Shown here one piece after another: positions 11,038 through 22,639 of a stretch of DNA of 64,000 nucleotides (positions within the stretch are counted from its first letter, which is position 1; each line of letters starts with the position of its first letter). Below the pieces are notes generated by a model. The model was not told the DNA's origin. It did no database searches and saw only the letters and a list, made by a program, of their open reading frames with translations. Made by a program: the position numbers and the translations under genes. Location of the stretch: contig CM048845.1 in assembly GCA_026545225.1 (NCBI GenBank), positions 101,304,033 to 101,368,032 on the forward strand, given 5' to 3'. The stretch is from Cornus controversa (lineage: Eukaryota; Streptophyta; Magnoliopsida; Cornales; Cornaceae).

Positions 11038-13080
11038 TTGTTTTTTCTCATGTATTTACGAAAATTTGCATTAATTAATCAAATCTTTTAATTTATTGGA
11101 CAAAGTAAACTATGACCCTTGCTCGAAAATCTTTTGAATTGAACTTTTCATTGAGTCTCAAGTATGAGATGGAGGCTTTTTCTGTATCCTGTCCATCCTA
11201 CGAAAACTGCAAACAGCATAAGCTGGTGACATTGGGCAAATACACTTGTTAACATATAGTGTGGGCCATGGATCAAGCCCTCTATATTTAACTTTAATTA
11301 GCTTTATACTACTCTATTTACTATTTGTTTTATTAAAGGTTTTTTATTTTCTGTCTTGAAATTTTTTATTTAGAATGTTTGGATTGGTTGTGTTTGGTTT
11401 TCTAATTGTATTGAAGTTGACTATCGACAACTTAATTATGAGTAAAATAACATTACTTTGATGTTTGGTTCTTTATAATAAATTTGGCTCTTTTCTTTCC
11501 TTTTTGTGATTTATGGTGCTAATTAATGGATTAAACAATATTTTTTTATCGAAAGAATGAAAACTCCTAACTCAAAAAGGCTTTGTTTTGTGAACCTACC
11601 CAATAAACAATTTAGTTGTTAAATTAGGTAATAGTTGGCTGGTCAATAGAGTGAAAGCCAACTTACTTAGAATTGTTAAGAAAAAGAAATTCAATAAAAA
11701 AATGAGTGATTGTTTATGTGTTACTTTAATGTTATTTATTCTGCATGTTTTAGTCAAATAAATTTGATTAATTATTAGTGATGTTGGATTGCATACACAT
11801 GAATTTGTTAGATGAATTTTAAAATTTTAATAAATTTTGTAAGTTGAAATTTGTGTTTTGAATCAGTTGGAAGTTCAAAATTTTTTGAACTTTCCCTCTT
11901 CAATTCTAGGAGTTAAAAACACTGAAACGGAATTTTTTCTGAACTAAAAAACTAAAACAGATTTATTTTTTCTCTAAAAATAGAAATTTATCCCTCTGTT
12001 TTCAGAACTAAAACTGAATTTTAGTAAAGTGAAAACACTAAAACAGTGATGTTTGTGCCTCTGTTATATTCCCCTTTTGTTCTGTTTAGGTTAATTTGTT
12101 AATTTTGTATTTTGTTCGATTATTGTCTCGGAAGCATGGACACGCTTAAAAGGTCGAAGAATCCGTGTCTATACACATGAAAATACGTGTCAAATTTTTT
12201 TTTTATAAAATTTTTGGACACACTGCGGACACAGTATAGACACTCCATGGACACGTGTCTGCCATGCGTGTCATATTGTTAGAGTTTTAATAAAGTTTTA
12301 AAAAGAAAGATATGTTAAAGTGTAAATATGATGACTTTGAAATTTTTTAATAAAATATGGAACATATAATATTTTCAAGTTTTTTTTGTTTAAAAAACAA
12401 CTATTATTATTGTTGTGAATTAGATTCAATTGTGTAGTTTTTTAAATGATAAACTAATTATTTTTATAAATCATTAATTATTATGATTTGTGAAATTTTT
12501 CATTGTTAGATTGATGAAAAATAATATTATTCTTAAAATATAGGATTATATATATAAAAAAAAATATTTATTATGAAATGTGATGTCGGATTTTCAATCC
12601 AAACTCACCGACATGCAATCAAAATTTTGAACTCGGGTTAAAAAATTTGGGTTAGATAGTCCAAGAAAATTATTATACCTCAAATATTATGAAGTAGTAA
12701 AAAAGTCTTTCAAAATAATATTTATGACATTAGATGACCGAATAAGAATTGGACTAATAGATCCCCTAAATTATTAATTATTTCAAGTATCGGAATAAAT
12801 TCAACATCCAACCATGGACAAACTTTATAATGAATTGTTAGGATTACTGTTCAATCGGAGCAAATACTCCTAATTTTACTGTTCAATACTTTTTGATATA
12901 AACAATTTCAAAATCAATGCACAAAAAGGCTTTTTTTTATATGTGGGATAGACTTGTGAGTCCCAAATTAATGTAAAGGCAGCTTCGGAATACTTTTAGG
13001 GTGTGTTTGTTTATGTAGAATAGGAATTGATTTGGATTAGAATTCCACTTAATTAGAATTCTATTGTTTGGGTCAAGCAT
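11038..13080. other. Intergenic, AT-rich, nothing recognised
   Basis: I find no gene, RNA or definable element in this 2-kb stretch. Around 12130-12280 there is a segment with repeated GGACACG/CGTGTC words resembling an old interspersed repeat, without clear ends. Confidence 0.5.
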
Positions 13081-13082
13081 AG

Positions 13083-13430
13083 AATTCATTTGAAACTGAA
13101 TCCAAAATCCAATTTTCTCATTAAGATAAAATTTTATTATATTATCCAAATCAAAAAATAAAATAATAAAAAATTCTAGAATTAATGTTACCATTATAAA
13201 AAATATTCTTGTTAACTGACAACATAAAAAAAATTGTATGTGTGTATAAGAAAGTGTGTGTATGTGTGTTTTCTTTATATATTTATATATATATCATGGA
13301 TTGCTCTAGGTTAAGTGAGGAGAAAATTTTCAAGCAAATTACTAAAATCAAATAGTAGTTGGAAGTGGGGGATCAAACCATGGAGTATGTTACCAACTCA
13401 TCCACATTATGTAGTGAAGATATGGTTTCT
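13083..13430. repeat. Dispersed repeat, copy 1 of 2, with SINE-like part
   Basis: It matches 38454-38760 in the same orientation (shared words ATCCAAATCAAAAAATAAAATAAT, TATCATGGATTGCTCT/TATCACGGATTACTCT, and CTTTCAAGCAAA-like). On the minus strand the right part has a B-box-like GGTTTGATCCC, so a SINE contribution is possible. Confidence 0.6.
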
Positions 13431-13559
13431 TAAATCTCTACGAAACCCCATCTTTAAGATGGTTAAAAGTTGATAAAATCTTGTAATTAAACAAAATAAA
13501 TAGTGCCACAGAGAGAGGGGATATAATTTGAAATTTTGCTGCACACAAGGTGTTATTGG

Positions 13560-13562
<3 letters not shown>

Positions 13563-13597
<35 letters not shown>
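13563..13597. repeat. (TA)n microsatellite
   Basis: Perfect TA dinucleotide run of about 17 units. Confidence 0.95.
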
Positions 13598-13599
<2 letters not shown>

Positions 13600-13826
13600 T
13601 TGTGTAAATATACATAATTTTTTAATTATTTGCTTAATAATGACAACCCGATTTATATATTGACAGGTTGGAACTTTAAAAACATTTTGTAAGAGTTTGA
13701 GAGCAAGAATGGTGGAGTTATCCATGCAGGTGCCATTCGCTACGCGATTGTGGTTTGGTCGGGTCCAGCCTAAGTTCCTGCCCAGCCCACCACTTACACG
13801 GACTGCGACTCCTGAGATTCACCCCT

Positions 13827-13827
<1 letters not shown>

Positions 13828-13866
<39 letters not shown>

Positions 13867-13878
13867 CACACACACGCA
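13828..13878. repeat. Compound (CT)n(TA)n(CA)n microsatellite
   Basis: Contiguous CT, TA and CA tracts. Short reading frames running through them are low-complexity artefacts. Confidence 0.95.
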
Positions 13879-14114
13879 CACAAGTGATGCATAGGAATTC
13901 CACTGTCGGAGAAAGCTTCATGTGGGAACAAATTCGTTTCGCCCCCATTTATTTGGAAATGTTGCCACTTTTGAATCATATTTACATCAACCAAATTTAC
14001 TTTAGTATTGCACCATATTTACTAATGTAATATTGTTCAGTTAATATACCACTGGTTCATGAGCATTAGAGAAAGGAGGATGCAATTGTGCAATTGAGTG
14101 CACCACAGGTAAAT

Positions 14115-14137
14115 ATATACAGAGAGATAGGGTTCAC

Positions 14138-14177
<40 letters not shown>

Positions 14178-14410
14178 ATGTCTAAAGAGGAGGAGGAGGA
14201 GAGAGAAAAAGTGAGAGAAGAGGTTGGCCACAAGCCTTGTCAAATTCGACGAGACTTGTAGTTAGACTTGTGTTAGCGAGGCCTAGACCAAATATGTTGG
14301 TTCCTAGCCAACAGGCCCAACACCATCTACAATATGGTATAACTAGCGGATCCCATGATGATGTGCATTTAGATGACATCAAATAAACTACACATTAAGT
14401 GAATTATAAA
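14115..14410 (+). repeat. Dispersed repeat, copy 2 of 2
   Basis: Partner of 3820-4105 in the same orientation, again beginning with a TA-microsatellite (14143-14172) followed by AAAGTCATG. Confidence 0.75.
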
Positions 14411-15750
14411 AAAGATTAATTTAATTTATGAGAGTGGTCTAATTACAAATACGTCAAGTTTCAAATAATATTATATAGTCAAAAAGCAACTTATATAAAA
14501 GTATTTACGTATTTAACACTTTTCATTGTTCCTCAATACATAGAGATCAAATTACCCAATTACCCCTCTATAGTGCTGAAACGAATCAAATTTTGTGCAG
14601 TAACACTTCATCTTAATAAAGTTAAAATGTTACAACTATATAGTGAAACTTTCACATTTTGCTTACATTTTGCGCTTTACATTTTCATAAAGTATAAAGT
14701 GATTTGCCAAATTTAAACATGGATGGTTATAACAAGACGAATACAATGAATCTGAACTATTCACATATGCAATAAAACTCAAATATCACATGTGATGAAG
14801 CAGAAATCGACACACGATCAATTAATGTTAGACTCCCAATTCATCTAGAAGTAGAAGAGTTTCGTTAAGATTTACTGCCACTGTTCTTCCTCCACGTTAC
14901 TCATATGCAATTGGACAACTCATACACATTTCAACACGTACTAATTCTGTGAAGTTGCTGAACCATTGGTAATAAAAAGTGTCTAATATTAGTTCATTTA
15001 ACAATATTGTATCAAAATTCTTCATCTGTGCACATGACTGTATTACTTCTAAAATGTTTCAAATTATATGTAGTAATACTTTTACCTAATGCACTAAAAT
15101 TTGTATATTTATACCATAAAAATTTAACATACTGCAGTTAAAGTCTTACATTTATTCTGTAAAAATAAAAATTTTAATAAAATAACTTTACATCTACACA
15201 TTTTGTGCACATTCACTTGTTTTTAAGGAGGTCAACGAGAAAGTTTGGGACAGGCACCCCTATCTCAAACTCACCCCATGAGTAAAAATTTCTTTCTCAA
15301 ACCCGTTTCGAGGCGCCCCGATATATGAAAAATACAATGCAAATTTGAACGAATTTATGATGAATTTTGTAAAAAAAAAATTTAAATATAGACAAATACT
15401 TAAAAATGATAGTAAAAAAAATGTTGTTAGAATTATCATAAAAAAATGAAAGAAAAATAAAAATTATAGCTAATAAAAGAATATTTATTTATATATTTAT
15501 CAGGCGAGTTTGAGACTTGACATGTTTTAAATTCTCTTTTCAAACCCGTTTCATTAGGGACGGGGTGTAGACAGAACTGGTTAAATTGGCATCTCTATTT
15601 GTCTTTTCACTGCAATTTATACCACCTAGTGACATTCACTTATTTTGTGAACCATATAATATCATAAAATGCATAAAAATTCATGAAAAAAGGAACTACA
15701 CATTAAAAAATATGCCGACTGCACATTTCATGGATATCACACTTCGTATG
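14411..15750. other. Intergenic, nothing recognised
   Basis: AT-rich DNA with no gene. Around 15225-15570 the words CAAACCCGTTTC and GGGACGGGG occur near both ends of a 330-bp stretch, suggesting an old hAT-like MITE whose boundaries I cannot place. Confidence 0.45.
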
Positions 15751-16060
15751 TATTGGTTATTACCAAGGGAAAGTTAAGATTCTATGGGTTTGGTGCTGCC
15801 TAGGCAGCTTATCCTCTTTGGTTATGTTAAATGTATGTAGAAATTAACAATTTTGTTAGTGTAGCTGGAAGCATTTGCAGACGACTTTCTCAGCTTAAGA
15901 TCAGATATTCTTCCAAGTATAGAGGAATTATATGCAGATGACTGCCGACCATTAATTAAAAGCCTGGCTGATCTATCTAATGAAGTACGGTTCATTGCGG
16001 AAGCTAGCTTACATTCACTAGCTAATTGCTTTACGCTGTTAGATGATCAATAGAGTGATA
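15751..16060 (+). pseudogene. Relic of a TNL leucine-rich-repeat exon
   Basis: DNA-level similarity to exon 4 of the TNL gene at 34518-56498. Both read TTACCAAGG...GATTCT-TGGGTTTGGTGCT, then AACAATTTTGTTAGT, and end GCTAATTGCTTTA-GCT-TTAGA. In pieces it translates like an LRR end and post-LRR linker (for example LPSIEELYADDCRPLIKS). About 90 bp present in the intact gene between the first two blocks is missing, the frame is interrupted, and no TIR or NB-ARC part is nearby. It is a decayed fragment of a paralogous TNL. Confidence 0.75.
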
Positions 16061-16541
16061 TTAATGTGGCTGGTTGTTGTAAATGGCCGAGTTAGTATTT
16101 ATTTTACTGTAAGAATGATTCCGGAGATAAGTGTAGAATCTATGCAACTGCCTCAAGATTGGTGTAACAACAGGTTTGCTGTGTGTCCTAGCTGTTTATG
16201 ATTTTGGAACTGCAAGTTCACATCCTCGTATGAATCTTAAGTTTAATTTAATTTATATATAATCGGGGCGGCTCAACATAATTTGAGGTCTTATGCGAAA
16301 AATATAAAAGTAGCTCTTCAACATATAATATTTTAAAAATATTAGTTAATAGTGTTTATATAAAAGTTATTCTTATTGAAAATATTATATTTAATTGGAC
16401 CATTTTCTACTAATAAATCTTTTAATTTTTAATGATATTTTTTTAATAAGATCTTCATTATTTTTTTACTTGGTTCATTTTCTTTCATTCTTTTTTCATG
16501 TTATTCGCAAATAAATTTTTTTTTATCACACATTTGATTAT

Positions 16542-17778
16542 GGAAAAACTACGCTTATATAATGTTAGAAGGCCTAAATTACAAAGTGGTTTATTTTAAA
16601 AATATATTTTTCACTTTGATTGAATTAAGCAAAATAATTATATATACATTGAAAATTATTATTCAGGTTCAAAATATCTTTTAATCTCTTATTCCAAAAT
16701 ATCAAATTATCCTTCTTAAATCAAATAATTTTTTCATTCAAGAAATTAAGAAAATATTGAAACTCCATTTGGTTTATGAAAATTTGTAGGAATATAAAAA
16801 TAATCGAGTAAAAGTGAACAAACTCATAAAGAAAAGAAAAATATAAGTTATACAAGCACTTGTGAGCATGCTATTATGTCGTAAAGTAATCAAAATTAGA
16901 TCGTCAGATATGGCCTTGAATGGCAGTCAACTTCTTTTTCCTCTTAAATTAATGTAAATGGATACACTTGTGGTATTACAACACATCAACTATATCTCGA
17001 TTGGAATGAAGTAGATTTTTCAGATGTGTCTGAGTAACTTTTCGGTCTAGCTAATATGCCTAAAAAAATATGAGCATCAAGAAAAGATATTGCATCAAAA
17101 CATGAGGCACAAAAATAAGGAAAATCCAAATTTCACAAGTAAACTTCTATAAACTTCAAGTATGCATGATTTTGAACTTTATTAGCAAATAAGTTATGGG
17201 TCATTCTACATAGAATATGTTTGTTCACTAAATCAAATTAAGAATATATTTGAACAAATAAATATGAATTAGATAGTTGATAATGATAACTTAAAAAAGC
17301 GACTAGTGAAACTGTTCATCACAATTAAAACACCTCAAAATTAATAATCATTGGCACATATAAATTTTTCATACAATTCAAAAATTAGTTCACTAATTTA
17401 TTGTTTTTAAAAAGTAAAAAACCAGTTCACTAAAGCAAAATAAGAGACCATATTTTTGTGATAAGGAATAATCAACGACCAATAATTTATTCAGGTAGTA
17501 GTGCTTTGTAATGAATTCGATTTTCTTCTAGTGAGATGAAAAGACAATGATCTGTTGAATTTTCTTCAGTCATGCACAACGCTCATTCAGTCGTACAGAA
17601 ACCCAATAGAGTTTAGTGTGGGTTGAAATAAGAGATTGAATGACATTTTGGACTTGAATAATAATTTTCAATGCATTTGTGATTATTTTGTTTAATTCTA
17701 CCAAAGTGAAAAATAAAGTTTTAAAATAGACCACTTTGTAATTTAGTTCTCCTAACTTTATTCAAGTGTAGTTTTCCC
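16542..17778. mobile_element. Mutator-like TIR element nested in the hAT element
   Basis: Inverted arms of about 130 bp: the left end GGAAAAACTACGCTT and the right end is the near complement (AAGTGTAGTTTTCCC). The arms share AAATTACAAAGTGG and GAAAATTATTATTCA. An exact 9-bp duplication TTTGATTAT flanks it (16533-16541 and 17779-17787). The sister hAT copy at 62453 has the uninterrupted sequence at this point. No coding content. Confidence 0.85.
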
Positions 17779-18039
17779 TTTGATTATCGTTATGAATTTA
17801 AGTCGCTAATATATTTATCTTTCATTATTGTATTATCTTCTAATTATTCTTTTAGATCACTTGGTTATTCATTTATTGATTTTTCACCTAAATTACTTGT
17901 TATTTTACTACTAATAAAAAATTGTTGAAATGAGAGAAGATGAGGAGTGACATAGAGAAAAAAGAGGAAGGTTTTGAGATAAGGATAAAAGTTAGAAGTT
18001 TTAGAATAAATTAAATTATTTGGGCCTATTATTAAATTT

Positions 18040-19043
18040 AAAAAAAAATAGATTTAAGTGACTAAAATTAAAGATAATTATTCTATAGTGACCATAAAGT
18101 TACAAAAGACGAATAATTACCAATTCTAAAACTATATTGTTCTTTAATCACCATTTTAGACTCAATTACAAAAATACCCTTCCCCCATCTCTCTCCCCCA
18201 ACTGAAAACATTCCTCATGCACATACCCTTGTACTACTTCCGTCCCATAATTCTAGTCCATTATTCCATTTTAGGATGTCCCAAAATACATGTCCATTCC
18301 TAAAATGGATATACTATCTTTTATATGATTCCTAAACTACTATTTTCAAACTTCACTACCCTAAAAGTTAGCCCCCACCATATAATACTAATACTAATAT
18401 TTAAATAAGGACTAATGTGTAAATTCATTCCTTACCACAATAATAAAATACATTAAAACTCCACTACCATAAAAAGTTGAATTCTCCGAACATCCCAAAA
18501 ATTATAAGACGGAGGGAGTATATACTATGTATATCAAATAGTAATAATATAAATATGGTGAATATAGATTCTATATACGACTCCAAATCATTCATTTTTT
18601 TAACTTTCACTCGTATGGTACTTATCCATTATTAACTATTTCTTGTTCAGTTAAACCTTTAAATATGATAAATATACAATGAGGATTTCTGCAATTTTGA
18701 ACTATCGGCCTTAACTGTGTATCTCCATAAAATATAATCAAAACCCTAACTTTATATATATATTTCTATATTTTTATAATGCAGAGTTGGGTTTAATTAT
18801 GGTTACAGTTTCTAATGCTATTTTAGGTTAGATGCATAATAGAAAGTGAGAAGTATTAGGTTTAATATGTTTAATTAATTAATTTCTTTAGTAACTATAT
18901 AAAACACTTTGACAAAACTATCCTCAAAAAGTCATTAAAGAGCAATTTAGTTTTAAGATCGGTGACTATTCATCTTTTTATATCTTTAGGGTCACTTTAA
19001 AGCAATTACTTTTTAATTTTGGTCACTAAAATATAAATTTTCC
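18040..19043. mobile_element. TIR element (Mutator-like) nested in the hAT element
   Basis: Terminal inverted arms of about 120 bp (shared core GTGACnAAAATTAAA, then TAGTGACC/AAGTGACC and CAATTCTAAAAC-like words). The 8-bp duplication TTAAATTT (18032-18039 and 19044-19051) could be one base longer with a mismatch. Sister hAT copies lack it. A Stowaway MITE has inserted inside. Confidence 0.8.
18234..18518. mobile_element. Stowaway (Tc1/mariner-type) MITE
   Basis: The termini CTACTTCCGTCCCATAAT and the complement ATAAGACGGAGGGAG are the classic CTCCCTCCGTCCCA-type Stowaway ends. TA target dinucleotides lie on both sides. Length is 285 bp, non-coding. Confidence 0.92.
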
Positions 19044-19452
19044 TTAAATTTTTATCATTGGTTGAAGTTTATCACTACAAGGAACACAACATTTTTAGAA
19101 AGTCTAATAATATTAGAAAATAAAAAATTTAGGAACTCTTATTAAAGAAATAAAATAATTTGAAAGCCTTCTATTGGCTAGAGTCTTAGGCAATCGCCTA
19201 ATTTGCCTAAGGATTTAGCCCACCCTATGTATGACCCGTGATCATAACTAGGGAATGTACTTTTTCTTATACTTGCTGTAGATTTCTTGCCAAAAGGAAC
19301 ATTGATTTTGATCATATATATATATATCTGGCTGAGTTATACTTCCGACTGTTCACATTCAGCCAATTAACACCATGATGAAGCAGTAGGCAATGGAAAT
19401 GCCTCCTGCATGTGATGATATACATAGTCAGTAGGTAGTTTATATATGTGTA

Positions 19453-20668
19453 GGGGCTGTTTGGTAATGATGTAGGATTTCATTTTTTAATTTCTAAAAA
19501 ATAAAATCTGAAAATCTACTGTGCTGTCATTTTTGTCAAAAACATAATACGTTTGATACTGTCATATGCTGTTGAAATTTTGAAAGCACAAATCTAAAAA
19601 TATGTTTCGTAACTCAAAATTAATTTTTTTAAAAAAATAGTAGTATCTTTGACTAAAAGTTGTGTTTGAGTAATATGATTCCAACTTATTTTAACCAACA
19701 TAAATGTAATATTACATATTTTATGTATATTCTTTCCTCCGAAATTATATTTGTTAGGACTTTATTTTAATTAAAAAATTATTTTTAAGCATTTGCATGT
19801 TTTTGGTAATTGTCATAAATTCTAACTATTTATATGTTTTTGGTAATTGTCATATATTATTATACATACTTTTTTATTTACTTTTATATTTTTATATTAT
19901 ATATAATTTATTTATATATAACTCTTATTTTATTGTATTTTCTTCTTATATCTCTTTATATATATTATATATATTTACATTTATATATTGTTTTATTTAT
20001 TGTATTTTATAAAAGTTTTATATTATATATAATTGTATTTATATATAACTCTAATTTTATTGTATTTTCGTTTTATATATATCTTTATATATATATATTA
20101 TATTTATTTATTATTATATATATATATCTTATTTATTTCTTTATATTTCTATATATATATATATATATTATTCTATTTTATAAAATATTTTTATTCTTAT
20201 TGACTTATAATTTTGTATTTATTGTATTTTATTTATATTATTTTATTTATATTTATATTATATTATTTTTATTTATAATTTTTTATTTATTGTATTTTAT
20301 TTTTTTATATTTATATTTTTTGAGTAACCAATTTTTTATTTATTGTATTTTCTAATTTTTTTTATTCTTGTTTTTTATAAAATTTTAATTTATTGTATTA
20401 TATTGTATTTTTAAGCAAGCAAAATTTTTATTTATTATATTTTATAAAAAAATCAGAAATGAAAAGTTGAACTGAAAAATGAAATCTGAAACTGAAAGCT
20501 TTGTTACGAAGCTTTCAAATTATGTCTGAGGATTGTTAAAATTTTGACATCACTTTCATTTTTTTCAGAAATAAAAATTGTGTTACAAAATGACATTTCT
20601 GCTGTGACTTCCAAAAAAGTAAAAACGAAAGTTAAAATCTAGAATCAAAAGTGTTATCAATCACGGCC
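19453..20668. mobile_element. TIR element with AT-rich tandem core (possibly PIF/Harbinger-like)
   Basis: Imperfect inverted termini GGGGCTGTTTGGTAATGA and GTGTTATCAATCACGGCC, with a 3-bp duplication GTA on both sides. Three-base duplications suit PIF/Harbinger elements, although TTA/TAA is the usual target. The centre (about 19790-20440) is almost pure AT with tandem variants of TTTATTTATTGTATTTT. Long reading frames in it are low-complexity artefacts. Confidence 0.6.
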
Positions 20669-20796
20669 GTAGCATTCCAGTTCCCGAAATGCTTCCTCTG
20701 TTATATCAGAAAGATATTAAGTTTTGATTACATTTCCATACAAGGATAGTCAGTGTAGGTAGCATATACAACCTGTTACTAATTAGAACGTTCATG
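20669..20796. other. Spacer
   Basis: Short unassigned stretch between the AT-rich TIR element and the duplicated flank. Confidence 0.5.
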
Positions 20797-21138
20797 CTTT
20801 ATTGTTTTTCTTTTTCCTTTTCCTTCTCTTCTTTTATTGTTACGCTTGAGAAAAAATTGATGGGCCATTAATATCTTTCTCTTTTAATTAGTTTGAGGAT
20901 ATGGAATAATCAGTACATTGTAATATATGGGTTTTGTAATTAAGCCCCTTCAAAAAAAAAAATGGAAATGGGCCACAAAAGGAGGTTTAATTTTACTTTG
21001 GATAAATATCATTGACACTCCCTGAGGTTTAAGGTATTATCAGGCTGCTACAACTCTGTGCAATTTTGTCACCAACACCCCTATCATAAATTCTAATATT
21101 TAATAAATGAAATGTCCTAATTGCCCTTGATTATTCGA
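20797..21138 (+). repeat. Duplicated flank, left copy (includes the TIR of a Pack-MULE)
   Basis: About 340 bp nearly identical to 31304-31640. It starts CTTTATTGTTTTTC and ends GATTATT. It includes the sequence TTTTACTTT that is the Pack-MULE target site and the first ~140 bp of the Pack-MULE left arm. The two copies bracket the gypsy composite at 21139-31303, far too long for an integration duplication. Confidence 0.88.
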
Positions 21139-21248
21139 AAGGACACCTTGAAATAGTCGAGCGAGGTGCCTTATGGTGAGGAGCTCGAACTTGGACTCCG
21201 AGGTGTGTACGAGGACCTACATGTAGGACCTCGCACAAGGGGGCTAAT

Positions 21249-22626
21249 TGTTGGTATGAGCCATTTAGGGTTTGCCACATATGTCTGCGTGGCAATGAGC
21301 CCACTTTGACTTTTCTACCATTTCAAGCTACCTCAGCATGTCTACGTGGCAATAAGTCTACTTTGACTTTTCCATCAAATCGAGTTCCTTCTCGGGTAGA
21401 GGATTCTAATTGAGCTCCTCCGAGGAGAGAGGGTCTTCATCGAGCTTCTTCTCGGGTAGAGGATTCCAATGGAGCTCTTCTAGTAAGAGAAGTTTTCCAT
21501 CGAACTTCTTCCCTCATTCTGTACGGCACGCCTTAGGGGTATAATCGCCCTTTTTCGCGAGTCCTTCTCTACTAATACAACTTCGCGAAGGTCAGCTCAA
21601 TGGATCAACCTCCATTTTTGTAAGGAAGCACTCCTCTCTACAGATAAAACCTTGCGAGGAGTTTCTCTATATGGATAAACCTCAAACGAGCCTCTTTCCT
21701 TTCATTTGGATAAGTCTCGGATGGTGATGAGTTCCTCTCTACGGATAAACATCATGGGAAGTCCTCTCTACGGATCAACTTCTTCGAAGTGAGGAGGCAC
21801 TCCTCTCTATGGATAAAACCTCGTGGAGGTCCTCTATACGGATCAACCTCCATTGTGCAAGGAGGTACTCTTCTCTACGGATAAAACCTTGCGAAGAGTT
21901 CCTCTAAAAGGAAACGAAAGATGAAACATAAATCATGGATCAACTAAGCCCTCTCGGGGACTTGCTTAAGAATAAGAAAGAGGAACCTCATGTAAATACC
22001 ATCGAATAAGGTAGGTCAAGCCGACACAATAGCCATTGCGATGCCAAGAGCTTTGCTTGGAAAAATAGAAGGAACGTAATGGATAAACCTTATGGCATTC
22101 CGAGCTCTTATGGGGGGGGGGGGGGGTAAGAGCTTAGATCACTACCTTATGGGAACCAAGGGTTTAGGTTTGGTGGCTTAAGCCCAAGGTACGCTGAATC
22201 CATGATGAACCCCATCTCTAGCTAGGATGAGGTCATTACATCTTTGATTGGCCTGTTACAGAGGAAAGAAGAGAACCAGGTGAGGTGAGTGGATCCCCCT
22301 TCTTTCTGTCAGTGTGATCTCAGCCCTTGCTGAGTAGATATTTACCAACGTAAAACCTCGGCCATTGGTGAGAGGGACATTCCTACCTATAAATAAAGAG
22401 AGGAAAGTAGAAGTAGGAGGGGAGGAGGATCGGGAGAAAAACATAACAAAAAGAACCTTTTTTTGAAGCCATTCACATCAAAGATTTCCTCTTTTCCTCC
22501 CCTCTTCTAAGAATCCACATAGAACAGTGGACCCTTTTGTGACAGCTTGGACTCCTACTGGGACCTGCACTCTCTGGTGACTATCGTGGAAAGTTTGACT
22601 TTAGTTTAACAGAACCTACCACAAAT
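21249..22626 (+). repeat. LTR A of the gypsy composite
   Basis: About 1.38 kb, from TGTTGGTATGAGCC to CCTACCACAAAT. Its U3 part carries many imperfect copies of CCTCTCTACGGATAAA (about 21560-21910) and a poly-G run (about 22110-22125), both conserved in the second LTR. Confidence 0.8.
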
Positions 22627-22639
22627 ATTTGGCGACTTC

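Larger units (their letters stand above)
16264..19226 (+). mobile_element. hAT-type non-autonomous element, copy 1, with nested insertions
   Basis: The left end GGGGCGGCTCAACATAATTT and right end CCTAAGGATTTAGCCCACCC match the ends of two other copies (36794-37623 and, inverted, 62453-63213), which have clear 8-bp duplications. At this copy the 8-bp duplication is not convincing. After subtracting the two transposons inserted in it, about 705 bp remain, close to the other copies. No transposase. Confidence 0.78.

Noticed and set aside
19834-20355. 173-codon frame rich in Tyr/Ile/Phe/Leu
   Set aside because: It runs through an AT-only tandem array; composition explains the open frame and no family resembles it.
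21560-21910. CRISPR-like array of short repeats
   Set aside because: The units are degenerate, unevenly spaced, and lie inside an LTR of a plant retroelement.
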